From: Nocardia sp. NBC_00416
GTDB lineage: Bacteria; Actinomycetota; Actinomycetes; Mycobacteriales; Mycobacteriaceae
Assembly: GCF_036032445.1 (NCBI RefSeq)
Contig: NZ_CP107932.1
Span: 3,288,501-3,352,500 of the forward strand
Direction of reading: 5' to 3'
DNA length: 64,000 nt
Shown piece by piece: positions 1-9,189 of the stretch. The notes below the pieces were generated by a model. It ran no database searches and was not told the DNA's origin. It was given only the letters and a program-made list of their open reading frames with translations. Numbering within the stretch: position 1 is the stretch's first letter; every line of letters begins with the position of its first letter. Position numbers and translations under genes: made by a program.

Positions 1-630
<630 letters not shown>

Positions 631-974
631 GGTTGACCAGCGTAGCCCCTGCCGGTTCACCGGCCGCATCCGATCACCGATGGCGCGAACACCACACTCC
701 CGAACCGGTCGGCACTGGTCGGCGGACCTCCCGGCGGCGCCCTTCGAGCACACCGGGAGGTGCAGTCGTGCCCATCCCGCACCCGAATATTGAATTCTCT
801 TTGCGGATTCGTTGCGACGCCGACATATGCGGCCCGCCGACGCTAGGGTCGGTTCAACGGGATTTCCTGTGAAAACTGAAAAAGGCCGCTGACCTGCCTA
901 TATTGTGTGGGAAATCGATACGGGCAATAGGTCCGTCAGCTACGTCAGCGCCCTCTTCGAAAGGTCGGCCCGTG
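631..974. other. Divergent intergenic region, proS / ehuB
   Basis: No gene seen. It separates the divergent proS and ehuB genes. The proS side carries TACGCT. On the plus strand TATATT at 899-904 is the best -10 candidate for the ehu operon, about 70 nt before the ehuB start, in a locally AT-richer stretch. I found no convincing operator palindrome. Confidence 0.5.
639..644 (-). promoter_or_regulatory. -10 hexamer of a leaderless proS promoter
   Basis: TACGCT on the minus strand, 8 nt before the GTG of proS. Fits the actinobacterial TANNNT -10 box. With no ribosome binding site before the GTG, transcription would begin at or next to the start codon. Prediction from sequence only. Confidence 0.55.
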
Positions 975-1859
975 ATGGGAACCAAGAATGTCAGGGCGCG
1001 CGGTATCGCACTCGTCGCGGCAGCAGTACTCGCCGCGGCGGCCTCGGCCGGATGCACCAAAACCGATACGACCGCCAGCGGTGAACTCCTGCAGTCCTTG
1101 AAAGACAAAGGGACCATCACCGTGGGATTCGCCGGCGAAGCGCCCTATTCGTTCGAGGACAACGGACAGCTCACCGGCGCGACCGTCGCCCTGCACCGCG
1201 AGATCTTCCGCAATCTCGGCATCGACACGGTCGAGGGGGTGCAGACCGATTTCGGCGCGCTGATTCCGGGTCTGCAGGCGCAGCGCTTCGACGCGGTGAG
1301 CGCCGGCATGTCGATCCTGCCGGAACGCTGCGAGCAGGCGGCGTTCAGTGAACCCGAGTTCATGTACACCACGGCGCTGATGGTGAAGAAGGGCAATCCT
1401 CTCGGGCTCACCGATATGCAGTCCATCAAGGACAAGGGGGCGAAGATGGCGTCGATGACCGGCGCCATCGAATCCGATTACGCCACCTCCCTGGGCATCG
1501 GCGCCACCCAGGTCGCGACACCCCAGGACGGGATGGACGCGGTGACCTCGGGGCGCTCCGACGTCTTCGCGCTCACCGCGATCTCGCTGAACTGGCTCGC
1601 CGACCACAACCCCGACGCGGGCGTGGACGTCACCACATCCTTCGTGGCCGATATCGACGGCGAACCGCAGGTCGGTGCGGGCGGCACCGTGTTCCGCACG
1701 GACGACCCGGATCTGCTCGCCGCCTACAACACCGAACTGCGCAAGAGCACCTCGGACAAGGACAAGTACCTGTCGCTCGTCGGTGAGTTCGGTTTCACCG
1801 AGGCGGAACTGCCCGATCCGAATCTGAGCACCGCGAAACTGTGCGCGGGCGATATCTGA
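975..1859 (+). CDS. ehuB: Ectoine/hydroxyectoine-type ABC transporter substrate-binding lipoprotein
   Basis: Binds solute outside the membrane and delivers it to the EhuCD permease. The 294-residue product starts with a basic N terminus, a hydrophobic stretch (residues 11-25) and a lipobox ASAGC with Cys27, so it should be a lipid-anchored binding protein (SBP family 3). Seen features typical of EhuB: VGFAGEAPYSFEDNG near the N terminus, FGALIPGLQAQRFDAVSAGM, PERCEQAAFSEP, and the ending FGFTEAELP. The start is ATG 975; GTG 972 just before it is equally possible, with AAGG about 10 nt upstream. First gene of ehuBCDA. Family 3 proteins also bind glutamate or other amino acids, so substrate rests on resemblance and operon order. 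Confidence 0.82.
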   Translation: MGTKNVRARGIALVAAAVLAAAASAGCTKTDTTASGELLQSLKDKGTITVGFAGEAPYSFEDNGQLTGATVALHREIFRNLGIDTVEGVQTDFGALIPGLQAQRFDAVSAGMSILPERCEQAAFSEPEFMYTTALMVKKGNPLGLTDMQSIKDKGAKMASMTGAIESDYATSLGIGATQVATPQDGMDAVTSGRSDVFALTAISLNWLADHNPDAGVDVTTSFVADIDGEPQVGAGGTVFRTDDPDLLAAYNTELRKSTSDKDKYLSLVGEFGFTEAELPDPNLSTAKLCAGDI

Positions 1860-1931
1860 TCGTGCTCGACCACGCACAGCCGGCGGCGCCGCACCCGGGT
1901 CGCCGCGACAGCACGAACAGCGGCCGTCCCG

Positions 1932-2684
1932 GTGAGTGATCTCGATGCGCTCACCGAAGCGTTGCCGCGTATCCGCGACGGCATTCTGGTCACCCTCGAG
2001 CTCACCGCGGGCGGGGCGCTGCTGGCCTTCGTCCTCGCACTGACGCTGGGTACGACCGTGCGCACCCGCAGTCTGCTGGTGCGCGGTCCGGCCCGGGTGC
2101 TGATCGAATTCTTCCGCGGTACCTCGCTGCTGGTGCAGATCTTCTGGCTGTTCTATGTTTTGCCGCTGCTGGGGTATCAGCTCGACCCGGTGTTCTGCGG
2201 AATCCTGGCACTCGGTCTCAACTACGGCGCGTACGGAGCGGAAGTGGTGCGCGGGGCGCTGAACTCGGTACCCGCGGCGCAATCGGAAGCGGCGGTGGCG
2301 CTCGGGTTCAGCGGGTGGCAGCGACTGCGCCGCATCCTGTTCCCGCAAGCCTGGGCCCTGATGCTGCCGCCGCTGACCAATCTGCTGGTACACCTGCTGA
2401 AAGGCTCCGCGCTCGCCTCCTACATCACATTGCAGGACTTGACCTTCGAGATCGGCAAGCTGCGGCAGAGCACCGGTGACACGCTGTTCTCCTTCGGAGT
2501 GGGTCTGCTGATCTACTTCGTGATCGCCTACGTGCTCACCCTCGGCATGAACCTGCTCGAGGCACGGGCCAAACACAAGCTGGGCCGGGGTCCCGCGCTC
2601 CGCGAGGTGCTGCGACTCGCACCGGACCAGGCAGTGGAAACGGTCGCCGATACGGCGTCGGCTCGGCGGAAGGCGGCCCGATGA
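1932..2684 (+). CDS. ehuC: Ectoine-type ABC transporter permease
   Basis: One of two inner-membrane permease subunits (His/Glu/Gln/Arg family) of the ehu importer. The 250-residue product has several hydrophobic helices (near residues 17-45, 70-90, 190-215). The EAA loop contacting the ATPase is visible as SEAAVALGFSGWQRLRRILF. Starts at GTG 1932, reading VSDLDALTEALPRI, and ends in a charged tail of about 35 residues beyond the last helix. It lies 72 nt after ehuB and precedes ehuD. No strong Shine-Dalgarno is visible, so translation may depend on ehuB. Confidence 0.82.
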   Translation: MSDLDALTEALPRIRDGILVTLELTAGGALLAFVLALTLGTTVRTRSLLVRGPARVLIEFFRGTSLLVQIFWLFYVLPLLGYQLDPVFCGILALGLNYGAYGAEVVRGALNSVPAAQSEAAVALGFSGWQRLRRILFPQAWALMLPPLTNLLVHLLKGSALASYITLQDLTFEIGKLRQSTGDTLFSFGVGLLIYFVIAYVLTLGMNLLEARAKHKLGRGPALREVLRLAPDQAVETVADTASARRKAAR

Positions 2685-2740
2685 TGCGAGACCTCCGCCG
2701 CCGCGGACCGCACGAACCCGCCGCGAAGGAGGCTGGTTAG
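2681..2740 (+). CDS. Possible 19-codon linking ORF between ehuC and ehuD
   Basis: A very short reading frame whose ATG overlaps the ehuC stop (ATGA) and whose TAG ends two bases before the GTG of ehuD. It fills the whole gap, and the Shine-Dalgarno of ehuD lies inside it. The product would be Arg-rich (MMRDLRRRGPHEPAAKEAG). It may merely keep ribosomes moving from ehuC to ehuD, or be chance. No family recognised. Confidence 0.25.
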   Translation: MMRDLRRRGPHEPAAKEAG

Positions 2741-2742
2741 CA

Positions 2743-3384
2743 GTGGAATGGAGTTGGGAACGCGCGGGGGAGGCGCTTCCGGTGTTGTGGGAGGGCTTCC
2801 GGATCACCCTGCTGGCCACCGTGCTGGGGTTCGCCATCGCCGCGGTGCTCGGGCTGATGGTCGCGATCACCCGGCGCTCGCTGCCCAGGTGGATCGCCGT
2901 ACCGGTGCACGCGGTGAGCGAGTTCGTCCGGCTCACCCCGCTGGTGGTGCAATTGTTGTTCGCCTACAGCCTGCTGCCCCAGTTCACGGCACTGCAGATC
3001 GGTGTCGTGGTCCTCGGCATCCACTACGCCGGATATCTGGCCGAGGTGTACCGGGCCGGAATCGAATCGGTGCCGCCGGGTCAGTGGGAAGCCGCCCGCG
3101 CGCTATCGCTGCCGGTCGGCCGCACCTGGCGGGCGGTGGTGCTACCGCAGGCGATCCGGGCCAGCCTGCCCGCGCTCGGCACCAATGTCGTCTCGATGTT
3201 CAAGGACACCCCGTTTCTGTTCGCCATCACCGTGGTCGAACTGGTGACCGCGGCGCAGCAGTTCGGGGCGCGCCACTACGCGTATCTCGAGGCCATGACG
3301 CTGGCGGGGGTCTTCTTCCTGCTGGCCAGTTACCCGACCTCGGTGCTGATCAGAAGACTGGAGAAGCGACTTGCCTACTACTGA
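2743..3384 (+). CDS. ehuD: Ectoine-type ABC transporter permease
   Basis: Second permease subunit of the ehu importer, 213 residues. Seen: MEWSWERAGEALPVLWEGF at the N terminus, typical of EhuD, a first helix near residues 19-42, SEFVRLTPLVVQLLF, and the EAA loop WEAARALSLPVGRTWRAVVL. The start is GTG 2743, chosen for the strong GAAGGAGG at 2725-2732 about 10 nt upstream. The last 14 nt overlap ehuA, so the two are probably translationally coupled. Confidence 0.83.
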   Translation: MEWSWERAGEALPVLWEGFRITLLATVLGFAIAAVLGLMVAITRRSLPRWIAVPVHAVSEFVRLTPLVVQLLFAYSLLPQFTALQIGVVVLGIHYAGYLAEVYRAGIESVPPGQWEAARALSLPVGRTWRAVVLPQAIRASLPALGTNVVSMFKDTPFLFAITVVELVTAAQQFGARHYAYLEAMTLAGVFFLLASYPTSVLIRRLEKRLAYY

Positions 3385-4192
3385 CCCGCAGTCCGGTGCC
3401 GACGATGCCGAGCCCGCGTCGGGCAGTGCCGCGCCGATGATCGAATTCGACGGCGTGGTCAAACGCTTCGGGCAGCTGGTAGTGCTCGACGAACTCGATT
3501 TCACCGTCCGGCGCGGCGAGAAGGTGACACTGATCGGTCCGTCCGGTTCCGGTAAGACCACGATCCTGCGCCTGCTGATGACGCTGGAGTCGGTGAGCAG
3601 CGGAACCATCCGGGTCGACGGCGACACGCTGACCCACGAACAACGCGGCGCGAAACTGGTGCCCGCCCGGGAGAAATATCTGCGGGAGATGCGCAAACAG
3701 ATCGGGATGGTGTTCCAGCAGTTCAATCTCTTCCCCAATATGAACGTGCTGGAGAACATCACCGAGGCGCCGATCCATGTGTTGGGACGCTCCCGGGCCG
3801 AGGCGAACACCCGGGCCCGGGATCTGCTCGACATGGTCGGCCTTTCCGACAAAGCGACGGCACACCCGACACAGCTGTCGGGCGGACAGCAGCAGCGGGT
3901 CGCGATCGCGCGCTGCCTGGCCATGGACCCGAAGATCATGCTGCTCGACGAGGTGACCTCCGCACTGGACCCGGAGCTGGTCGGCGGGGTGCTCGACGTC
4001 CTGCGCGAACTCGCCGAGACCACCGACATCACCATGCTCATCGTCACGCACGAGATGGGTTTCGCCCGCAATGTCTCCGACCGCGTCCTGATGTTCGACC
4101 ACGGGCGGATCATCGAAGAAGGCGCACCCGAGCAGATCTTCACCGCGCCCCGCCACGAGCGGACCCGGGAATTCCTGGAAGCCGTGCGCTGA
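3371..4192 (+). CDS. ehuA: Ectoine-type ABC transporter ATP-binding protein
   Basis: Cytoplasmic ATPase that powers the ehu importer. The 273-residue product carries Walker A GPSGSGKT (residues 56-63), a Q-loop in GMVFQQFNLFP, the signature LSGGQQQR, Walker B IMLLDEVTSALD and the switch His in VTHEMG. These are complete polar-amino-acid-type ABC motifs. It starts at TTG 3371 inside the end of ehuD. The first 20 residues are Asp/Ala/Pro-rich and the conserved domain starts near residue 23, so a start inside that stretch is possible. Last gene of ehuBCDA; no ectoine-degrading enzyme follows. Confidence 0.83.
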   Translation: MPTTDPQSGADDAEPASGSAAPMIEFDGVVKRFGQLVVLDELDFTVRRGEKVTLIGPSGSGKTTILRLLMTLESVSSGTIRVDGDTLTHEQRGAKLVPAREKYLREMRKQIGMVFQQFNLFPNMNVLENITEAPIHVLGRSRAEANTRARDLLDMVGLSDKATAHPTQLSGGQQQRVAIARCLAMDPKIMLLDEVTSALDPELVGGVLDVLRELAETTDITMLIVTHEMGFARNVSDRVLMFDHGRIIEEGAPEQIFTAPRHERTREFLEAVR

Positions 4193-4225
4193 CCGGGTTG
4201 CGCGACCGCGCCGGGCCGCGACCGG

Positions 4226-4231
4226 TACCGT
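4226..4231 (+). promoter_or_regulatory. -10 hexamer of a leaderless yaaA promoter
   Basis: TACCGT, 8 nt before the GTG of yaaA. No Shine-Dalgarno stands between. This separates yaaA transcriptionally from the ehu operon that ends 34 nt upstream. Prediction only. Confidence 0.5.
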
Positions 4232-4239
4232 AACCGCTC

Positions 4240-4983
4240 GTGCTGGTGCTGCTCCCTCCTTCCGAGACGAAATCCGACGGCGGCGCCGGCGGCCCGCTCG
4301 ACCTCTCCGCGCTGGCGTTCGACTCGCTCACCGAGATCCGCGAACAGCTCGTCGGTGACCTGGTCGCGCTGGCCGCCGATCCGGACGCGTCCCGGTCGGC
4401 GCTCGGCCTCGGCAAGAACTCGGAGCCGGAGCTGGCCCGCAACGCCGCCGTCCGCACCTCCCCCACCCGGCCGGCGCTCGAGCGCTACACCGGTGTTCTG
4501 TACGACGCGCTGGGCGCGGCGTCGTTCACCAGGGTGCAGCGCGCCAAGGCCTACGCCCGGCTCGCGGTCGGATCGGCACTGTTCGGCGCGATCCGGGCCG
4601 GCGACCCGATTCCCGCCTACCGGCTCTCGGGCGGATCGAAACTGCCGGGCCGCCCGACGCTGGCGGCCCGCTGGCGCGACCACCTGGGCCCGGCCCTGCG
4701 CGACGCGGCAGACGATGAACTGGTCGTCGACCTGCGCTCGGGTACCTATCAACAGTTGGGCCGGGTACCGGGCGCGATCACCGCGACGGTGCTCACCGAG
4801 CACGCCGACGGATCGCGCACCGTGGTCAGTCACTTCAACAAGCATCACAAGGGTCTGCTGGCCCGCGCCCTGGTGCTCACCCGGGCCGAGCCCACCGATA
4901 TCCGCGCGGTCGCCCGGGTCGCCCGCCAGGCGGGCCTGCGGACCGAGATCTCCTCGGACACCGAACTGGTGGTCCTCACCTAG
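4240..4983 (+). CDS. yaaA: YaaA family peroxide-stress protein
   Basis: A 247-residue member of the YaaA/DUF328 family. In E. coli YaaA limits free intracellular iron and oxidative DNA damage during peroxide stress; that role here is by analogy. Seen: LVLLPPSETK at the very N terminus, the family signature, then YTGVLYDALG, LRSGTYQQLG and, late, VSHFNKHHKGLLARAL. Length is about normal. The start is GTG 4240, which places the conserved LVLLPPSE right after the initiator. Confidence 0.88.
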   Translation: MLVLLPPSETKSDGGAGGPLDLSALAFDSLTEIREQLVGDLVALAADPDASRSALGLGKNSEPELARNAAVRTSPTRPALERYTGVLYDALGAASFTRVQRAKAYARLAVGSALFGAIRAGDPIPAYRLSGGSKLPGRPTLAARWRDHLGPALRDAADDELVVDLRSGTYQQLGRVPGAITATVLTEHADGSRTVVSHFNKHHKGLLARALVLTRAEPTDIRAVARVARQAGLRTEISSDTELVVLT

Positions 4984-5047
4984 CCCGCACCGCCCGGCGG
5001 CGACGCCGCCGAGACCGGGCCGCTGCGCGCACCGCCGCCCCGGAACG

Positions 5048-5053
5048 TAGGCT
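5048..5053 (+). promoter_or_regulatory. -10 hexamer of a leaderless cysG promoter
   Basis: TAGGCT, 8 nt before the GTG of cysG, with no Shine-Dalgarno. Same geometry as the promoters before yaaA and efpA. Prediction only. Confidence 0.5.
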
Positions 5054-5061
5054 CGAGCCTT

Positions 5062-6333
5062 GTGCCGAACACGTCATCCGATACCGAAAACCTGTCCGCC
5101 GGGGACTCGAACTACCTGGTGGGACTCGATCTGAACGGACGACGGGTCGTCGTCATCGGTGGCGGCACCGTGGCGCAGCGCCGATTGGGCCTGCTCATCG
5201 CTTCGGGCGCCGACGTCGAGGTGATCACCCGGGAGGCGACCCCCGCGGTCGAGGGGATGGCGACCGCCGGACAGCTCACGCTCACACTGCGCGACTACGC
5301 CGACGGGGATCTCGACGGCGCCTGGTACGCGATCGCCTGCACCGACCGGCCGGACACCAATGCCGCCGTCGTCGCGGAGGCCACCCGCCGCCGGATCTTC
5401 TGCGTTCGCGCCGACCACGCGCAGTCCGGGACCGCGGTCACTCCGGCGACCGCCCGCTACGACGGGATGAGCCTGGGTGTACTGGCGGGCGGCCGGCACC
5501 GGCGGTCCGCCGCGGTGCGCACCGCGCTGCTGGAGGCACTGCAATCCGGTGTGGTGACCGACGACGCGACCCACATGACGCCCGGAGTAGCCCTGGTGGG
5601 CGGCGGCCCGGGCGATCCGGATCTGATCACCGTGCGCGGCCGGCGGTTGCTGGCCCGGGCCGATCTGGTGGTCGCCGACCGGCTGGCCCCGCCCGAACTG
5701 CTGGCCGAGCTGGGCCCGGATGTGGAGGTCGTGGACGCCGCCAAGATCCCCTACGGGCGGGCGATGGCGCAGGACGCGATCAATACGGCGCTCGTCGAGG
5801 GAGCGCGCGCGGGGAAGTTCGTGGTCCGCCTCAAAGGGGGCGACCCCTATGTGTTCGGGCGCGGCTACGAGGAACTCGAGGCATGCGTCGACGCCGGGGT
5901 CCCGGTGACCGTCGTGCCCGGCATCACCAGCCCCATCTCCGTGCCGGCGGCCGCGGGGATACCGGTCACCCATCGGGGTGTCACCCACGAATTCGTGGTG
6001 GTGAGCGGACATATCCCGCCGGATCATCCGGATTCACTGGTCGATTGGCCCGCCCTGGCCCGGTTGCGCGGAACCCTGGTGCTGATGATGGCGGTGGAGC
6101 GGATCGAGCAGTTCGCCGCGGTGCTGCGTGCGGGCGGCCGCGCCGCCGACACCCCGGCCACCGTGATCCAGGAAGGAACCCTGCGCACCCAGCGGGTACT
6201 GCGGGCGACACTCGCGGACGTCGCCGAACGGGTCCGGGCCGAAGGTATCCGGCCGCCCGCGATCGTAGTGATCGGACCCACAGCCGGGTTCACCGCCGCA
6301 CCGGCGACGGCCGGCGAGGGTCGGTTACAGTGA
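5062..6333 (+). CDS. cysG: Precorrin-2 dehydrogenase / uroporphyrinogen-III C-methyltransferase fusion
   Basis: Converts uroporphyrinogen III to precorrin-2 and can oxidise it to sirohydrochlorin, the entry to sirohaem and cobalamin. The 423-residue product has an N-terminal Rossmann domain with VIGGGTVAQRR (residues 31-41) and a SAM methyltransferase domain from about residue 174, marked by LVGGGPGDPDLITVRG, LKGGDPYVFGRG and VPGITSPISVPA. The linker DGMSLGVLAGGRHRRSAAVR resembles the CysG middle segment, so ferrochelatase activity is possible but not shown. Matches Rv2847c and is adjacent to efpA as in M. tuberculosis. Feeds the cobB/cobO/cobQ steps encoded further on. Confidence 0.92.
   Translation: MPNTSSDTENLSAGDSNYLVGLDLNGRRVVVIGGGTVAQRRLGLLIASGADVEVITREATPAVEGMATAGQLTLTLRDYADGDLDGAWYAIACTDRPDTNAAVVAEATRRRIFCVRADHAQSGTAVTPATARYDGMSLGVLAGGRHRRSAAVRTALLEALQSGVVTDDATHMTPGVALVGGGPGDPDLITVRGRRLLARADLVVADRLAPPELLAELGPDVEVVDAAKIPYGRAMAQDAINTALVEGARAGKFVVRLKGGDPYVFGRGYEELEACVDAGVPVTVVPGITSPISVPAAAGIPVTHRGVTHEFVVVSGHIPPDHPDSLVDWPALARLRGTLVLMMAVERIEQFAAVLRAGGRAADTPATVIQEGTLRTQRVLRATLADVAERVRAEGIRPPAIVVIGPTAGFTAAPATAGEGRLQ
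6326..6331 (+). promoter_or_regulatory. -10 hexamer of efpA overlapping the cysG stop
   Basis: TACAGT, 8 nt before the GTG of efpA. It covers the last sense codon of cysG and the first base of its TGA, so coding end and promoter share bases. Prediction from sequence only. Confidence 0.5.
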
Positions 6334-6339
6334 CCCACT

Positions 6340-7821
6340 GTGCTCGATAACCCCCCAGCGACGCAGTATCCGGTGACGAAACGGGCCTTCGGACTCGCCA
6401 TCCTCGTTTTGAGCGGGTTACAGCTGATGGTGGTGCTGGACGGCACGGTGGTGATCCTGGCCCTGCCGAAGCTGCAGGAGGAAATGGGCCTGTCCAGTTC
6501 GGGCAGCGCCTGGACCATCACCGCCTACGGACTTCCGTTCGCGGGCCTGATGCTGCTCGGTGGGCGGATCGGCGATTCGTTCGGGCGGCGCCGCATGTTC
6601 GTACTCGGGGTCGGCCTGTTCACGCTGGCCTCCATGCTGTGCGGCCTGGCGCAGAGCGAGGGCATGCTCGTCGCCGCGCGCGCCTTCCAGGGCACCGGCG
6701 CCGCACTCGCCGCCCCCACCGCGTTCGCCCTGGTCGCCAGCACCTTCGCCCCGGGGAAGGTACGCAACCAGGCCTTCGCCATCTTCGGATCGATGGTCGC
6801 GCTGGGCTCGGTCGGCGGGCTGGTGATCGGCGGAGCGCTCACCGAGGCCAGCTGGCGGTGGATCTTCCTGATCAATGTGCCGATCGGCGTGCTCATCGTG
6901 GTCGGCGCGCTGTTCGCGCTCCGCGATACCCACCATCACCGTCTCACGCTCGATATACGCGGCGCGTTCCTCGGAACCCTGGCCTGCGCCCTGATCGTGT
7001 GGGGCGCCACCGAGGGACCGGAACTCGGCTGGGGCGATCCGCTGGTCTACGGCACGCTGATCGCAGGCGCGGTGCTGCTGCCGGTCTTCGTTCTCGCGGA
7101 GCGTTCGGTGGACAACCCACTGCTGCCGTGGACGCTGTTCGACAGCCGCGACCGCGTCTCCACTTTCGTGGTGATCCTGCTCGCCAGCGGCATATTGGGC
7201 GCCACCACCTATTTCGCGGGCCTGTTCGTGCAGAACGTGGTCGGCTACAGCCCGCTGGTGGCCGGGGTGTCGTTCATTCCGTTCACCGTCGGCGTCGGTG
7301 TCGGCAGTGCTGTCGCGACCCGGCTGGCTCTGCACATCGCGCCCCGATGGCTGCTGGTGGGCGCGGCGGTGGTGCTGGTGGCCGGGCTGGGTTACGGTTC
7401 GACGCTGGACGCCGACGTCGGTTACTGGAGCACGCTGCTGCCGTTGTTCCTGGTCATCGGTTTCGGGATCGGTATCGCGATGGTGCTGATCCCGCTGTGC
7501 GTACTGGTCGGCGTGCCACCGGACGAGATCGGCCCGCTGTCGGCGATCGGCCAGATGTTCTTGAACCTGGGGACGCCCATCGCCATCGGCGTGCTCACCC
7601 CGCTGGCCGCCTCCCGAACCCTGTCCGAGGGCGGGACCGACGGCAAACCCGCCGATATGACTGCCGCGGAGATCACCGCTCTCGGCGACGGTTACACCCT
7701 TGCGCTGCTGGTAGCGGCGATCGGCGGGCTGCTCGTCGGGCTCATCGCGCTGACGCTGCGCTACACCGCCCAGGAAGTGGCCCGCGCCCAGCACGCCCAG
7801 GACGAAGCCCAGGCCGCCTGA
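6340..7821 (+). CDS. efpA: EfpA-type MFS drug-efflux transporter (DHA2, 14 TM)
   Basis: Proton-driven exporter of the QacA/EmrB group in the inner membrane, 493 residues, hydrophobic throughout. Seen: LDGTVVILALPKLQEEMGLS in helix 1, the loop motif GGRIGDSFGRRR, and GALTEASWRWIFLINVPIG, the DHA2 helix-5 signature. The end YTAQEVARAQHAQ closely resembles M. tuberculosis EfpA, which is induced by several drugs. It lies 6 nt after cysG, the same adjacency as Rv2846c-Rv2847c. It lacks the roughly 40-residue N-terminal extension of the M. tuberculosis protein. Substrate unknown. Confidence 0.82.
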   Translation: MLDNPPATQYPVTKRAFGLAILVLSGLQLMVVLDGTVVILALPKLQEEMGLSSSGSAWTITAYGLPFAGLMLLGGRIGDSFGRRRMFVLGVGLFTLASMLCGLAQSEGMLVAARAFQGTGAALAAPTAFALVASTFAPGKVRNQAFAIFGSMVALGSVGGLVIGGALTEASWRWIFLINVPIGVLIVVGALFALRDTHHHRLTLDIRGAFLGTLACALIVWGATEGPELGWGDPLVYGTLIAGAVLLPVFVLAERSVDNPLLPWTLFDSRDRVSTFVVILLASGILGATTYFAGLFVQNVVGYSPLVAGVSFIPFTVGVGVGSAVATRLALHIAPRWLLVGAAVVLVAGLGYGSTLDADVGYWSTLLPLFLVIGFGIGIAMVLIPLCVLVGVPPDEIGPLSAIGQMFLNLGTPIAIGVLTPLAASRTLSEGGTDGKPADMTAAEITALGDGYTLALLVAAIGGLLVGLIALTLRYTAQEVARAQHAQDEAQAA

Positions 7822-7975
7822 GTCACGGTCGATCTCGGTACCGACTGGGCCGGATCATCCGGTGCGACGGCCTGTTCCAGTCATTGGAGGCCTTCCGGGC
7901 AAGGCCGGTTGTCGTGGCAGAATAGTCGTCGGCGCGGGGAGCGCAGCACAACCCCAACAGCATGCTGGCGGTCGG

Positions 7976-8977
7976 ATGGAATATTCACCTGGGACGGCCA
8001 CGCCGTCACTTCCTTGGAGATTCAGCACCCGCACGCTGGACCTCGATGAGGCAGGCGAACAGGGCGCCCGGACGTACTATCCGCTGCGCCTGGGCGTCCT
8101 TCGCGGAGCCGAGCAATTCATGATGTCGATCGACGCCATGCAGCTCGGGCCGATCCTGGTGGGGAACTGCCGGTTCGACGCAGATATCACGATGGACTTC
8201 GCCGAACTTCACAAGTTCTACCATCTCAACATTCCGCTGTCGGGCCACCTGACCTCCAAGAATCTGGGGAACGAGGTCACCGCCACTCCTCAGCAGGCCG
8301 TGTTGTACGGACCGACCGGCGATGTGCGGCTGAGCCATTGGCGTGCCCGCAGCCGCATCCTGTGCATCAAGATAAGGCGCGACGCACTGGAGGGGGAACT
8401 GGAGCGCCTCCTGCAAAGACCCGTTCGCTCGCCGATCGATCTCGCCCCCTCGCTGGACTTGACCCAGGGCTACGGCCGAATTCTGCGGGAGCTGGCATGC
8501 ATGCTCGCCGGGCAGATCGGGCACGAGGAGCCGCTGACGCGGCAAGAACTCATCGGCACGCCGCTCTGGCACAGCATGATCACCCACCTGCTGGCGGCAG
8601 CGGATCACAATTACCACGACGAGCTGCTCGCCCCGGGTCCGCCGTGTCGGCCTCCGGTGCTCGACCGTGTCGTCGAGGCGATGCGGGCCGCACCGCAGAC
8701 CCCGTTCACAGCAGCGGATCTCGCCGAAATAGCCGGTGTCGGTATTCGCACCTTGCAGGCAGCATTCCGGGCCCACCTCGACATATCGCCGATGGCGTAC
8801 CTGCGCAACGTGCGTCTGGAGCGGGTGCACGCGGAACTCATCGCCGCCGACCCGTCCGGCGCCAGCGTCACCGAGGTGGCATATCGGTGGGGATTCACTC
8901 ATCTGGGGCGCTTCGCCAGAGCCTACCGCCAGAGGTACGGAGTTCCGCCTTCCCGAACCCTGCTGTCCGGCAGCTAG
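7976..8977 (+). CDS. AraC family transcriptional regulator
   Basis: DNA-binding regulator of 333 residues. An N-terminal cupin-like sensor region (AraC-binding-2 type, about residues 20-190) contains FYHLNIPLSGHLTSKN, and the C-terminal AraC double helix-turn-helix (about 235-330) contains FTAADLAEIAGVGIRTLQAA and VTEVAYRWGFTHLGRFARAY. This is the layout of regulators of aromatic or lipid catabolism. Start ATG 7976 was chosen because upstream in-frame codons encode no conserved sequence. It stands alone, followed by 212 nt and then the 9190 gene, so its target is unclear. First gene of the accessory block. Confidence 0.88.
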   Translation: MEYSPGTATPSLPWRFSTRTLDLDEAGEQGARTYYPLRLGVLRGAEQFMMSIDAMQLGPILVGNCRFDADITMDFAELHKFYHLNIPLSGHLTSKNLGNEVTATPQQAVLYGPTGDVRLSHWRARSRILCIKIRRDALEGELERLLQRPVRSPIDLAPSLDLTQGYGRILRELACMLAGQIGHEEPLTRQELIGTPLWHSMITHLLAAADHNYHDELLAPGPPCRPPVLDRVVEAMRAAPQTPFTAADLAEIAGVGIRTLQAAFRAHLDISPMAYLRNVRLERVHAELIAADPSGASVTEVAYRWGFTHLGRFARAYRQRYGVPPSRTLLSGS

Positions 8978-9189
8978 TCCGACAGTCACCTCCGGTGATG
9001 CGACCTGCGCAATTCGGCTGTTCGCCGCGCAATCGGGATAGCAGGCCGTGCGGCGCCGACTCTATCGTTGTCACCACGATCGGGAGGATCCGAAATCTGG
9101 ATCGTTGCCGTCGATCCCGAGAAGAAGTCTCCTCGGCATGGCGACGGGAGTGGCGGATCACCCTGCGGCACAGCAGCGGAAGGACAGGC

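Noticed and set aside
945..2936. Long open frame on the minus strand opposite ehuB and ehuC
   Set aside because: The translation is Arg/Gln/His-rich with no domain; it is the antisense shadow of well-supported genes.
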